A DNA stretch of 64,000 bases from Caulobacter sp. BK020 (GCF_004342605.1 NZ_SLZL01000003.1:186001-250000); one strand, 5' to 3'. Shown: positions 52,000 to 60,948, counted from the stretch's first letter. Notes: generated by a model not told the origin, from the letters alone. Made by a program: numbers and translations.

Positions 52000-54180
52000 A
52001 TGACCGCGATCCTGGAGAACCCCGCCCGCCGCCTGTTCCTGAAGACCGGCGCGGCGGCCGGCGGCGGCCTGCTGCTGTCGTTCAGCCTGCCGGGCCCGGG
52101 GCGGGCGCAGGGCGAGGCGGGCGCCAATCCGTTCAACGCCTTCGTCCGCATCGCGCCCGACGGCGGGGTGACCATCGCCGCCAAGCGGCCGGAGATCGGG
52201 CAGGGGATCAAGACCTCGATGCCGATGCTGATCGCCGAGGAGCTGGACGTCGACTGGTCGGCCGTCCGCATCGAGCAGGCGCCGATCGACGCCCAGGTGT
52301 TCGGCGACCAGTCGGCCGGCGGCAGCACCTCCACCCCGGACGACTGGGAGCCGATGCGCCAGGTCGGGGCGACAGGGCGCGCCCTGCTGGTCCAGGCCGC
52401 CGCCCAGCGCTGGGACGTCCCGGCCGCCAGCCTGGCGACCGAGCCCGGTTTCGTGGTCGACAAGGCCGGCCAGCGCCGGCTGTCCTATGGCGAACTGGCC
52501 CAGGCGGCGGCCGGCCTGGCCGCGCCCGACCCCAAGACCCTGGTCCTGAAGGACTCCAAGACCTACAGGATCATCGGCAAGCCGCAGCCCCAGTCGGACA
52601 CGGCCGCCATCGTCGTCGGCAAGCCGCTGTATGGCATCGACGTGCGCGTGCCGGGCATGCTGTACGCCACCTTCATGAAGGCCCCGGTTTTCGCTGCCAA
52701 GGTCGCCAAGGTCGATCTGGCGCCGGCCAAGGCGGTCAAGGGCGTGCGCCACGCCTTCGTGGTCGACGGCGGGACCGAACTGGAGGGCCTGCTGGGCGGC
52801 GTGGTGGTGGTGGCCGACAGCTGGTGGGCGGCGCGCAAGGGTCGCAACGCGCTGGAGGTGGCCTGGGCCGACCATCCGACCAGCGCCCAGAGCAGCGCCG
52901 GCTTCATCGCCAAGGCCGCCGAACTGCACGGCCAGCCGCCGCATCGGACGCTCAAGACGGTCGGCGACGTCGACGCCGCCCTCAAGGGCGCGGCCAAGGT
53001 GGTCCGGGCCGACTACAGCTATCCGTTCAACGCCCACGCCACGCTGGAGCCGCAGAACTGCACGGCCAGTTTCAAGGACGGCAAGGTCGAGATCTGGGCC
53101 CCGGCCCAGAACCCGGAGGACGGCCGCGAGCTGGTGGCCAAGACCTTGGGGATCAAGCCCGAGGACATCACCATCCACTTCACCCGCAGCGGCGGCGGTT
53201 TCGGCCGGCGGCTGATGAACGACTTCATGGTCGAGGCGGCGTGGATCTCCAAGACGGTCGGCGCGCCGGTCAAGCTGCTGTGGACCCGCGAGGACGATAT
53301 CCAGCACGACTTCTACCGTCCGGCCGGCTTCCATCGGCTGACGGCGGGGCTGGACGCCCAGGGCGGGCTGACGGCCTGGCGCAACCACTTCGTGACCTTC
53401 GGCGAGGGCGAGCGGTTCGTCCGCGCCGCCAATATCGGCGGCACGCAGTTTCCGTATGGGGCGGTGGAGAACTACGCCCAGGACGTCTCGGTCATGCCGC
53501 TGGGCGTGCCGACGGGCTGGCTGCGGGCCCCGGGCAACAACGCCTACGGCTTCGTGTTCCAGGGCTTCATCGACGAGGTGGCCCATGCGGCGGGCGCCGA
53601 TCCGGTGGAATTCCGCCGCAAGCTGCTGGGCGCGCCGCGGCTGATCGGCGAGCCGGGCAAGGGTGACAGCTTCCATACCGGCCGGATGCGCGCGGTGCTC
53701 GACCGGGCGGCCGCGGCGTCCGGCTGGGGACGTGAAACCCCCAAGGGCGTCGGCCTGGGCGTGGCCTGCCACTACAGCCACCGGGGCTATGTGGCGGTGG
53801 TCGTGGAGGCGGCCGCGACCGATGGCGGCCTGACGGTTCGCAAGGCGTGGGCGGCGGTCGATGTCGGCCGCCAGATCGTCAATCCGAACGGCGCCGAGCA
53901 GCAGGTGCAAGGCTCGGTCCTCGACGGGATCGGCAGCGCCCTGGGCCAGGCGATCACCATCGAGAACGGCGCGGTGGTCCAGAGCAATTTCGGCGATTTC
54001 CCGATGCTGCGGCTGGCCGATGCGCCGGATGTCGAGGTGCGCTTCGTGACCAGCGACAACCCGCCGACCGGCCTGGGCGAGCCGGCCCTGCCGCCGGCGC
54101 CCGGGGCTCTGGTCAACGCCATCTTCGCCGCCACCGGCAAGCGTATCCGGACGCTGCCGATCGGCGACCAACTGGCCTAG
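52000..54180 (+). CDS. iorB: Molybdopterin subunit of isoquinoline 1-oxidoreductase-type enzyme
   Basis: 726 residues from the ATG at 52000 (MTAILENPARRLFLKTG); the frame from 51601 is a shadow of iorA. Twin-arginine-like signal (ARRLFLKTGAAAGGG) at the start, so Tat export to the periplasm is likely, as known for IorB. Family features: ALLVQAAAQRWDVPAASL, AHATLEPQNCTASF, GGGFGRRLMNDFM (Mo-pterin loop GGGFGRR), WLRAPGNNAYGFV, and GLGEPALPPAPGALVNAI near the end, holding the catalytic Glu. Substrate unknown. Confidence 0.92.
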   Translation: MTAILENPARRLFLKTGAAAGGGLLLSFSLPGPGRAQGEAGANPFNAFVRIAPDGGVTIAAKRPEIGQGIKTSMPMLIAEELDVDWSAVRIEQAPIDAQVFGDQSAGGSTSTPDDWEPMRQVGATGRALLVQAAAQRWDVPAASLATEPGFVVDKAGQRRLSYGELAQAAAGLAAPDPKTLVLKDSKTYRIIGKPQPQSDTAAIVVGKPLYGIDVRVPGMLYATFMKAPVFAAKVAKVDLAPAKAVKGVRHAFVVDGGTELEGLLGGVVVVADSWWAARKGRNALEVAWADHPTSAQSSAGFIAKAAELHGQPPHRTLKTVGDVDAALKGAAKVVRADYSYPFNAHATLEPQNCTASFKDGKVEIWAPAQNPEDGRELVAKTLGIKPEDITIHFTRSGGGFGRRLMNDFMVEAAWISKTVGAPVKLLWTREDDIQHDFYRPAGFHRLTAGLDAQGGLTAWRNHFVTFGEGERFVRAANIGGTQFPYGAVENYAQDVSVMPLGVPTGWLRAPGNNAYGFVFQGFIDEVAHAAGADPVEFRRKLLGAPRLIGEPGKGDSFHTGRMRAVLDRAAAASGWGRETPKGVGLGVACHYSHRGYVAVVVEAAATDGGLTVRKAWAAVDVGRQIVNPNGAEQQVQGSVLDGIGSALGQAITIENGAVVQSNFGDFPMLRLADAPDVEVRFVTSDNPPTGLGEPALPPAPGALVNAIFAATGKRIRTLPIGDQLA

Positions 54181-54310
54181 GGATCGCCATGTCCGCAAGG
54201 GGCGCGGCAGAGTGTCCCATGGTCAAGTTCGGGGCCGTTTCGGCGAGGTTGGCGGAACGGTCCTTAACCTTCTCGGACCAGGGTGGTTCTCGAACGGGGA
54301 CCATCGCGTC

Positions 54311-55666
54311 ATGGGGCAGCACGTCGAAACCTTGGTGATCGGAGCCGGCCCGGCCGGCTTGACCGCCGCCTATGTCCTGGCCAAGGCGGGACGCGACGTC
54401 GCCGTCCTGGAAATGGACCCGCATGAGGTCGGCGGCGGGAGCCGCACGATCGACCATCATGGCTTCAAGATTGATCTGAATGGCGGCGCCTACGTCTCGA
54501 CCTCGTCCGCCGTGCTGGCCCTGTGGTCCGAATGGCTGCCGGACGGCTTCGTCGAGCAGCCCCGGACGGCGCGGATCTATCACCGCGAGCGGCTCTACGC
54601 CTATCCGCTGAAGGCCCTGGAGGCCCTGGCCCTTCTGGGACTGCGCGGCGCTGCGGCCTGCCTGGCCTCGTTCGGCCTGGCCAAGATCCGCCCGATCAAG
54701 ACGCCCAGGACCTTCGGCGACGAGATCCGCAACCGTTTCGGCGCCCGGCTGTCGTCGACGCTGTTCCTGCCCTTCGCCGAGAAGGTGTCGGGCCTGATCC
54801 GCGACCAGATGCCGGCCGGCCGCGCGAGCGTCCCCGGGCCGGCGGGAAGCTTGCGCTACCCGCGCCTGGGCGGCGGCTCGATGTGGCGGGCCTGCGCCGA
54901 CCAGATCGCGGCCCTGGGCGGCGAAGTCGCCCTGGGCCGCCGGGTCGAGACCCTGAAGTTCGATCCGCTCGCCAAGTCGTGGACCGTGACGATCCTGCGC
55001 GACGACGGCGCCCACGAGATTCGCACGGCCGACCACGTGGTCTCGACCGCGCCGCTGCGCGAGCTGATGGCCATGCTGCGGCCGGCGCCGATCAGCCTGT
55101 TCCACGCCGGCGAGCTGATGTACCGCGACCTGGTCACGGTCGCCCTGGTGGGCCGGACCCGCAAGCCGCTGCTCGAGGCCGCGATCGACGTCCACGACGC
55201 CGACCTGCAGGTCGGCCGGGTGCAGAACTACCGCGCCTGGTCGCCGGCCATGGCGCCGGAGGGCGAGGCGGCCAGCTGCCTGGGCCTGGACTATTTCTGT
55301 TTCGAGGGCGACGGCCTGTGGACGGCCAGCGACGCCGACCTGGTGGCCCTGGCCTGGCGCGAGGCCGCGGTGATGGGGCTGATGGATCCCACCGCCGTCT
55401 GCGACGCCCGCGTCGTGCGCCAGCGCAAGGTGCTGCCGATCGAGGACGAGGACTGCGCCGAGCACCGGGCGATGATCCGCCTGGACCTGAAGATGCAGTT
55501 TCCCAGCCTGCACCTGGCCGGCCGCAACGGCCTGCACCGTGACGGCGCTCGGGACCAGGCCACGCTCAGCGGCCTGATGACCGCCGAGAACATCCTTGCC
55601 GGCGAGCCCGCCCATGACGTCTGGGAGGTTTCGGCCCCGCCGGCGCCCGGACGTCGCGCAGCCTGA
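54311..55666 (+). CDS. FAD-dependent oxidoreductase (protoporphyrinogen oxidase/UDP-Galp mutase-like)
   Basis: 451 residues from the ATG at 54311; the frame back to 54212 has no ribosome site. N-terminal FAD fold: VETLVIGAGPAGLTAAYVLAKAGRDVAVLE, then GGGSRTIDHHGFKIDLNGGAYVST. The middle part (FGDEIRNRFGARLSSTLFLPFAEKVSG) resembles flavin amine-oxidase/UDP-galactopyranose mutase-like proteins linked to polysaccharide synthesis. C-terminal end LHLAGRNGLHRDGARDQATLSGLMTAENIL is the usual FAD-binding end. Substrate unknown. Lies 130 bases after iorB, likely a separate unit. Confidence 0.87.
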   Translation: MGQHVETLVIGAGPAGLTAAYVLAKAGRDVAVLEMDPHEVGGGSRTIDHHGFKIDLNGGAYVSTSSAVLALWSEWLPDGFVEQPRTARIYHRERLYAYPLKALEALALLGLRGAAACLASFGLAKIRPIKTPRTFGDEIRNRFGARLSSTLFLPFAEKVSGLIRDQMPAGRASVPGPAGSLRYPRLGGGSMWRACADQIAALGGEVALGRRVETLKFDPLAKSWTVTILRDDGAHEIRTADHVVSTAPLRELMAMLRPAPISLFHAGELMYRDLVTVALVGRTRKPLLEAAIDVHDADLQVGRVQNYRAWSPAMAPEGEAASCLGLDYFCFEGDGLWTASDADLVALAWREAAVMGLMDPTAVCDARVVRQRKVLPIEDEDCAEHRAMIRLDLKMQFPSLHLAGRNGLHRDGARDQATLSGLMTAENILAGEPAHDVWEVSAPPAPGRRAA

Positions 55667-55937
55667 GAAAGCAGCCTTGAGGGCCGTTATCCCAAGCGCC
55701 CCGGAGCGAAAATCCGGCCGCGGCCCGCAGTTTTTGCGTGCAGGCGCCGGTCAATCCAACCGCCGGCCCTCATGATCGCCTAGGTCAACACCGCCATAAT
55801 GACGATCATCGTCATCATGCTCTTCCCATCGGCGATGATTTGTCGGAGTTTTCGATCCGACCGTCGAATCGGGGAAATCGGTTCCCACAGGGCGGCTCGG
55901 CGGGGTCTCCGCAGCACGCGTTTTCAGGCCTGGTGCT

Positions 55938-55951
55938 TGACAACGTTGTCA
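55938..55951 (+). promoter_or_regulatory. LacI-type operator/promoter of the sugar transporter
   Basis: Perfect 14-base palindrome TGACAACGTTGTCA with a central CG, as in LacI-family operators. Its first bases also make a TTGACA -35-like element (55937-55942). It lies 52 bases before the ATG at 56003. The rest of the 336-base gap shows no gene. Confidence 0.6.
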
Positions 55952-56002
55952 CTGTTGAGGTGGATGTCGCGTCCCGCAATGTCGGACAGGGAGTGGAACA
56001 AC

Positions 56003-57406
56003 ATGGCAGCTATGGGTGCGGCGCAGGCTCCGAGCAACGGAGCGGCCCCCAAGTCGAAAGGGGGCGGCCTGATCCTGGCCGTCGTCTACGTTACGGCGCT
56101 CTTCTTCATCTGGGCTTTCGTCACCAATCTGATCGACCCGCTCGTGAAGAGCATGAAGGTCATCTACACGCTGACGGACTTCGAGACCCAGCTGAACCAG
56201 TTCGCGTTCTTCATCGCCTACGGGATCATGTCGATCCCTTCGGCGGCATATCTGGCCAAGAACGGCTACGCCAAGTCGATCGTGCTGGGCCTGACCGGCA
56301 TCGTCGCGGGCTGCCTGATCGCCTGGTCGACAACGTTCTCCCATAACTTCATCACCGTGCTGCTGGGCCTGTTCGTGGCCGCTTCGGGCATCACCCTGCT
56401 GCAGGTGGCCGCCAACCCGCTGATCGCCTCGATGGGCGAGGCGAAGAACTCGCACTTCCGCCTGAACCTGTCCCAGGCCTTCAACTCGATGGGCGCCTAT
56501 GTCGGCGGCATCTTCGGCGCGAAGTTCCTGCTGCAGGGGCCGCTGTTCGAGAAAGACGTGGTGATCACCGAGAGCATGAAGGCCATGGGCCTGGGCTTCG
56601 TGACCAACGTCTACCTGCTGATCGCGGTGGTCCTGGCCATCTTCACCCTGGCCGTGTTCCTGGTGCGCAACACCATCACCGAGCACGCGCCCAAGATGGC
56701 CGAGCACGCCGAGTCGCCGTTCAAGGCCCTGCAATCCAAGTGGGCCAATCTGGGTTCGATCGGCATCTTTCTCTATGTGGGCGCCGAGGTCTGCGTGATC
56801 TCGGGCATGATCTTCTTCCTGGAGCAGAAGCAGATCATGAACCTGCCCTCGCAGGTGGCCGGCTTCGTCGGTCCGATCTTCATGCTGTTCGCGATGTTCG
56901 GCCGGTTCGGCGGCTCGATGCTGCTGCGCTACGTCAAGGCCACGACCATGCTGGCCATCGTGGGCGCGTGCGCCGCCGGTCTCTGCACCCTGATCATCGC
57001 CACCTATCACATGCCCGCCACGGCCCTGGGCGGCAGCGTCCACCTGCCGGGCGACTATATCGCGCCCCTGACCATGGGCTTCATCCCCGGCGTGGCGGCG
57101 ATCCTGATCGGCCTGTTCAACTCGATCATGTTCCCGACCATCTTCACCATCACCCTGGAGCGTTCGTCGGCCCCCGCCTCGGCGACTTCGGGCCTGATGT
57201 GCATGGCCATCTGCGGCGGCGGGTTCATCTCGATCCTCTACGGCTTTACGGTCGACATGTTCATCCACGCCTTCCCGACCGGCGCGCGCTCGCTGGCCTT
57301 CATCGTGCCGCTGGTCTGCTACCTCTATGTCCTGTGGTTCGCGTTCGCCGCCCGCGGCGCGACCGTGCACCAGATCCAGGAAGACGCGGTGGCCGGCGGC
57401 CACTAG
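56003..57406 (+). CDS. FucP/GluP-family sugar MFS transporter
   Basis: 467 residues from the ATG at 56003; the frame from 55799 would include the operator. Twelve membrane helices. FucP-family pattern: LFFIWAFVTNLIDPLVKSMK in helix 1, FFIAYGIMSIPSAAYLAKNGYAKSIVLGL, LQVAANPLIASMG with the NxQVAANP-like motif, and GFIPGVAAILIGLFNSIMFPTIFTIT. Predicted sugar/H+ symporter in the inner membrane; fucose, glucose, galactose or N-acetylglucosamine are all possible. No catabolic genes adjoin it; the LacI-type operator implies sugar induction. Confidence 0.92.
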   Translation: MAAMGAAQAPSNGAAPKSKGGGLILAVVYVTALFFIWAFVTNLIDPLVKSMKVIYTLTDFETQLNQFAFFIAYGIMSIPSAAYLAKNGYAKSIVLGLTGIVAGCLIAWSTTFSHNFITVLLGLFVAASGITLLQVAANPLIASMGEAKNSHFRLNLSQAFNSMGAYVGGIFGAKFLLQGPLFEKDVVITESMKAMGLGFVTNVYLLIAVVLAIFTLAVFLVRNTITEHAPKMAEHAESPFKALQSKWANLGSIGIFLYVGAEVCVISGMIFFLEQKQIMNLPSQVAGFVGPIFMLFAMFGRFGGSMLLRYVKATTMLAIVGACAAGLCTLIIATYHMPATALGGSVHLPGDYIAPLTMGFIPGVAAILIGLFNSIMFPTIFTITLERSSAPASATSGLMCMAICGGGFISILYGFTVDMFIHAFPTGARSLAFIVPLVCYLYVLWFAFAARGATVHQIQEDAVAGGH

Positions 57407-57431
57407 GCCAGGTTCTTCGCCAAGACCAGAG

Positions 57432-57459
57432 AGCCCGGGCGTTCGCGCCCGGGCTTTTT
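57432..57459 (+). terminator. Rho-independent terminator of the sugar transporter
   Basis: AGCCCGGGCG, loop TTCG, CGCCCGGGCT, then TTTTT. Twenty-five bases after the stop at 57406. Confidence 0.92.
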
Positions 57460-57553
57460 CGCGCGCCTTGTATGTTAATGAGAATTATTTGCGGTTACTG
57501 GCGTCGGGTGCTCGACACAACCTGCAAGACTTCTCCGAGAAAGGTCTCAATCG

Positions 57554-57578
57554 GGAACGCCCCCTGACCCCAAGTGTT
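57554..57578 (+). promoter_or_regulatory. Sigma-T-like promoter of the hemerythrin gene
   Basis: GGAAC (57554-57558), 16 bases, TGTT (57575-57578). Matches GGAAC-N16-CGTT except for one base. It lies 46 bases before the ATG, similar to the 9304 promoter. An AATGAGAATTATT stretch upstream (57477-57489) resembles a Fur box. Confidence 0.45.
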
Positions 57579-57623
57579 TGTGATCCGCCGACTTCGGCGA
57601 CCAAGCATTCAGGGAGAGACACC

Positions 57624-58160
57624 ATGGCGACCACCGCCAAGAGCTCATCGACCAAGGCCAAGTCCGCCAAGCCTCGTCGCACGCGCCGCACCGGTCGCCG
57701 CGATCCGCTGGCCATCACCCTTCTGAAGAAGGACCACCGCGAGGTCGAAGGCTGGTTCGACGAATATGAACAGCTGGAGGAGGAGACCGAGAAGCTGGCC
57801 CTCTTCAACAAGATCGCCCTGGCCCTCAAGGTCCATACGCGGATCGAGGAGGAGATCTTCTATCCGGAGGAGCGCGGCGAGGTCGAGGACGACATGCTGG
57901 ACGAGGCCTATGTCGAGCACGACGGCGCCAAGAAGCTGATCGCCGAGATCGAGGCCATGCAGCCGGGCGACGAATTTTACGACGCCAAGGTCAAGGTGCT
58001 GGGCGAGTACATCAAGCACCACGTCAAGGAAGAGGAGCAGCCCGGCGGCATCTTCGCCCAGGCCAAGAAGGGCGACGAGGACCTTGAAGCGATGGGCGAA
58101 CGCCTGAAGCTCCGCAAGGAAGAGCTGATGACCGAATTGGGCGGGAAGCAGCCGAACTGA
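57624..58160 (+). CDS. Hemerythrin HHE-domain protein
   Basis: 178 residues from the ATG at 57624 after AGGGAGAG. Basic Lys/Ser/Arg-rich N-terminal 25 residues (may bind DNA or be disordered), then a four-helix hemerythrin HHE domain: LLKKDHREVEGWFDEYEQL, VHTRIEEEIFYPE (His-x3-Glu), DEAYVEHDGAKKLIAEIE and YIKHHVKEEEQPGGIF. The His and Glu ligands of a di-iron centre are all visible, so oxygen, NO or iron sensing/storage is likely. The promoter suggests stress induction. Confidence 0.92.
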   Translation: MATTAKSSSTKAKSAKPRRTRRTGRRDPLAITLLKKDHREVEGWFDEYEQLEEETEKLALFNKIALALKVHTRIEEEIFYPEERGEVEDDMLDEAYVEHDGAKKLIAEIEAMQPGDEFYDAKVKVLGEYIKHHVKEEEQPGGIFAQAKKGDEDLEAMGERLKLRKEELMTELGGKQPN

Positions 58161-58206
58161 CGCGGCGGGGAGGGCCGCCCCGGCCTTCCCCTCTTTCGGA
58201 GGGCCT

Positions 58207-58719
58207 ATGGCCGAGGTGCTTGATCCAATCCTGCCACCCGACATCGACGAACTGACGCAGGCGGTCCTGGAGACCGCCTGCGCGCGCGAGCTGACTCTGG
58301 CGACGGCGGAGAGCTGCACCGGCGGCCTGCTGGCGTCGCTGCTGACCGACGTGCCGGGATGTTCCCACGCCTTCGATCGGGGGTTCGTGGTCTATACCGA
58401 CGAGGCGAAGATCCAGCTCCTCGACGTGCCGCCGTCTCTCCTGCCGCACGGCGGCGCGGTCTCGCAGCCGACGGCGATCGCGATGGCCGAGGGGGCGATC
58501 AAGCGCTCCAACGCCAGCGTGGCCGTGTCGATCACCGGTTGGGCCGAGGAGGTCGGCGATCCGGAAAGGCCCGGCGGCCTGGTCCATTTCGCCTGCGCCC
58601 GCCGCGGCGGCTACACCCACCATCGCCAGGCCCAGTTCGGCGATATCGGCCGGGGGCCGCTGCGGATCGAGTGCCTGCGCGTGGCGCTGAAGATGCTGCA
58701 GCAGGCGGTGGCGCTGTAG
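58207..58719 (+). CDS. CinA-family protein (nicotinamide-nucleotide amidase domain)
   Basis: 170 residues, only the C-terminal CinA domain. LTLATAESCTGGLLASLLTDVPGCSHAFDRGFVVYTDEAKIQLL is the diagnostic stretch (AESCTGG and FVVYT motifs), followed by VAVSITGWAEE and a C-terminal helix VALKMLQQAV. Stand-alone forms (PncC) deamidate nicotinamide mononucleotide in NAD recycling; here the usual GIAGP motif reads VSITGWAEEVG, so substrate may differ. Forty-six bases after the hemerythrin gene; a two-way terminator follows. Confidence 0.88.
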   Translation: MAEVLDPILPPDIDELTQAVLETACARELTLATAESCTGGLLASLLTDVPGCSHAFDRGFVVYTDEAKIQLLDVPPSLLPHGGAVSQPTAIAMAEGAIKRSNASVAVSITGWAEEVGDPERPGGLVHFACARRGGYTHHRQAQFGDIGRGPLRIECLRVALKMLQQAVAL

Positions 58720-58733
58720 AGCACCCGCCATGA

Positions 58734-58766
58734 AAAAGCGCCTCCGGCTGGGCCGAAGGCGCTTTT
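58734..58766. terminator. Two-way terminator between CinA and GlsB-like genes
   Basis: AAAAGCGCCT and AGGCGCTTTT arms (58734-58743 and 58757-58766), with CGG/CCG pairing inside. A run of A on one side and TTTTCTT on the other lets it serve both converging genes. Confidence 0.85.
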
Positions 58767-58788
58767 CTTGTTTCGAACGTGTGAGATG

Positions 58789-59046
58789 TCAGAGCGCTCG
58801 GCGACCGGTGAAGGCGTGGTAGATCGCCAGGACAACGACCGCGCCGATGACGGCGACCAGCAGGCTGTAGAGGTTCAAGCCGGTGACCCCGGCCGAGCCG
58901 AACTGGTTGAACAGGAACCCGCCCACCACGGCGCCGACGATCCCGAGCACCAGGTCCACCACCAGGCTGCCGCCGGTGCGGCTGACGAGCTTGCTGGCGA
59001 TGAAGCCGGCCACGAGGCCGAGCACGATCCACGCAAGAATAGACAT
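58789..59046 (-). CDS. GlsB/YeaQ/YmgE-family stress membrane protein
   Basis: 85 residues from the ATG at 59046, preceded by AAGGAGG. Transglycosylase-associated (GlsB) family: three membrane helices (about 3-22, 30-50, 60-80), with the motif WIVLGLVAGFIASKLV and GSLVVDLVLGIVGAVVGGFLF. Small inner-membrane protein often stress-induced. Upstream on the minus strand TTGACG and TATCGG are spaced like a housekeeping promoter. A GGAAC is present but not followed by CGTT at the right spacing. Confidence 0.9.
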   Translation of the reverse strand: MSILAWIVLGLVAGFIASKLVSRTGGSLVVDLVLGIVGAVVGGFLFNQFGSAGVTGLNLYSLLVAVIGAVVVLAIYHAFTGRRAL

Positions 59047-59198
59047 GTACGCCTCCTTGGCATCATAAGGCGTGCGAACTGCGCGCCGATACCAAATAAA
59101 GGCCTTCGTCAAGACTTTCGTTCCGACACGCTTGCGTGTTCGGGCGGGGAAACGCCGCGAAAACTTTCAGCCTGTTCGCGCGTTGCTTCCGACCGCGC

Positions 59199-59318
59199 TT
59201 AGCGTGGCTTGCCGATGCGGGCTTGAACAGCCTCGACCAGTTTCTGAGCGGGAGCGCGACCCAGCAGGATGAACACGCCGGAACCGATGATGGCGCCGAT
59301 GAGAAAGGACAGGCTCAT
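59199..59318 (-). CDS. Very small membrane protein (39 residues)
   Basis: ATG at 59318 with AGGA six bases upstream, stop TAA at 59199-59201. Reads MSLSFLIGAIIGSGVFILLG, then RAPAQKLVEAVQARIGKPR. One membrane helix (about 4-20) with glycines, and a basic amphipathic tail. No known family recognised, but good codon use and ribosome site. Probably transcribed alone; it may be a regulator or subunit of a membrane complex. Confidence 0.6.
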   Translation of the reverse strand: MSLSFLIGAIIGSGVFILLGRAPAQKLVEAVQARIGKPR

Positions 59319-59580
59319 GGAAATTCCTGGGGTGCTGGAGGCTGCGACCGGCCCCTTTTAGAGGCGTCGCCTGGTGTTTGGCCATGTGACACGCCGACGC
59401 CGGGCGCCGTCTTGCGCAATTCGGTCGATCCAGGTGCGTTGAACCGGCGTCGATGAATTCTGATGGGGCGTTTCCACCGGGCGGCGCCACAAGCTGGGGC
59501 AACACGGCCCGCTCGGTATGATCCCGGCGGCCCTTGCGACATGATGCGGGAGGGCCCGGAGGGGCCCCGAGAGGTTCCAG

Positions 59581-60948
59581 ATGACCCAACCCCAGACTTC
59601 TCCTTCCTCGTCACCGAAGGCGAAGGCCGGCCGCTTCATCGGAAGCTTCGGCGTCCAGGTGCTGATCGCGATGGGGATCGGCCTGGGGCTGGGCCTGCTG
59701 GCCCGGTCGCTGGGGCCGACCGAGGGGCAGCCGGGTTACGGCTTGGCCGAGACCCTGCACCAGGTGGGATCGATCTTCGTGCAGTTGCTGCGGGTTCTGG
59801 TGCCGCCGCTGGTGTTCACCGCCATCGTCGCCAGCATCGCCAACCTGCGCGAGTTGCAGAACGCCGCGCGCCTGGTCTGGCGCACCCTGCTGTGGTTCGC
59901 GATTACCGCCCTGATCGCCGTCGCCATCGGCATCGCGCTCGGCCTGATCCTGCGTCCCGGCGACCACGCCGTGGTCGACCTGGCGACCGCCCACGCCCCG
60001 CGCACCACCGGCTCGTGGCTCGACTTCCTGACCGGCCTGATCCCGTCCAACATTCTGGGCCTGCAAGCCTCGACCAAGATCGTCGATGGCGCGGCCACGA
60101 CGACCGCCTCGTTCAACGTGCTGCAGATCCTGGTCCTGGCCCTGGTGGCCGGGGTCGCGGCGATCAAGGTCGGTCCGGCCGGCGAAGGCTTCCTGGCCTT
60201 CAACGCCTCGGCCCTGGCGGTGGTGCGCAAGGTGCTGTGGTGGGTGATCCGCCTGACGCCGATCGGCACCATCGGCCTGCTGGGCAACGCCGTGGCCCAG
60301 TACGGCTGGACGACCCTAGGACAGCTGGGCGCCTTCGCCGGCGCGATCTATCTCGGCCTGACCCTGGTGCTGCTGGTGGTCTATCCGACGATCCTGGCGC
60401 TGAACGGGCTGAACCCGCTGCGGTTCTTCGCCGGCGCCTGGCCGGCCATTCAGCTGGGCTTCGTCTCGCGGTCGTCGATCGGCACCCTGCCGGTGACCGA
60501 GGCCCTCACCGAGACCCGCCTGGGCGTGCCGCGCGCCTACGCCGCCTTCGCCGTGCCGCTGGGCGCGACCACCAAGATGGACGGATGCGCGGCGATCTAC
60601 CCGGCGGTGGCCGCCATCTTCATCGCCCAGTTCTACCACCTGCCATTGCAGCTGACCGACTACGGCCTGATCGTCTTCGTGTCGGTGCTGGGGTCGGCGG
60701 CCACGGCGGGCCTGACCGGGGCGGTGGTCATGCTGACCCTGACCCTGTCGACCCTGGGCCTGCCGCTGGAGGGCGTGGGCCTGCTGCTGGCCATCGACCC
60801 GATCCTCGACATGGGCCGCACGGCGGTCAATGTCGCCGGCCAGGCCCTGGTGCCGACCATCGTCGCCAAGCGCGAGGGCATACTGGACGAGGCGGTCTTC
60901 AACGCCCCGCCCCGCGAAGTGGGGACCGACGAGGCCGTGCCCGCTTAG
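59581..60948 (+). CDS. Dicarboxylate/amino acid:cation symporter (DAACS)
   Basis: 455 residues, eight membrane helices plus two hairpins as in DctA/GltP. Motif blocks: FVQLLRVLVPPLVFTAIVASI, SRSSIGTLPVTEALTETRLGVP, ATTKMDGCAAIYPAVAAIFIAQ, LLLAIDPILDMGRTAVNVAGQALV. The ion-binding NMDG of the family reads KMDG here. Imports C4-dicarboxylates or acidic amino acids with Na+ or H+. ATG at 59581 after GAGAGG. Its end overlaps the converging PQQ-like gene by four bases. Confidence 0.92.
   Translation: MTQPQTSPSSSPKAKAGRFIGSFGVQVLIAMGIGLGLGLLARSLGPTEGQPGYGLAETLHQVGSIFVQLLRVLVPPLVFTAIVASIANLRELQNAARLVWRTLLWFAITALIAVAIGIALGLILRPGDHAVVDLATAHAPRTTGSWLDFLTGLIPSNILGLQASTKIVDGAATTTASFNVLQILVLALVAGVAAIKVGPAGEGFLAFNASALAVVRKVLWWVIRLTPIGTIGLLGNAVAQYGWTTLGQLGAFAGAIYLGLTLVLLVVYPTILALNGLNPLRFFAGAWPAIQLGFVSRSSIGTLPVTEALTETRLGVPRAYAAFAVPLGATTKMDGCAAIYPAVAAIFIAQFYHLPLQLTDYGLIVFVSVLGSAATAGLTGAVVMLTLTLSTLGLPLEGVGLLLAIDPILDMGRTAVNVAGQALVPTIVAKREGILDEAVFNAPPREVGTDEAVPA

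Noticed and set aside
59047..59130. GGAAC upstream of the GlsB-like gene as a sigma-T promoter
   Set aside because: Sixteen bases later the sequence is GCCT, not CGTT; a housekeeping TTGACG/TATCGG pair fits better.
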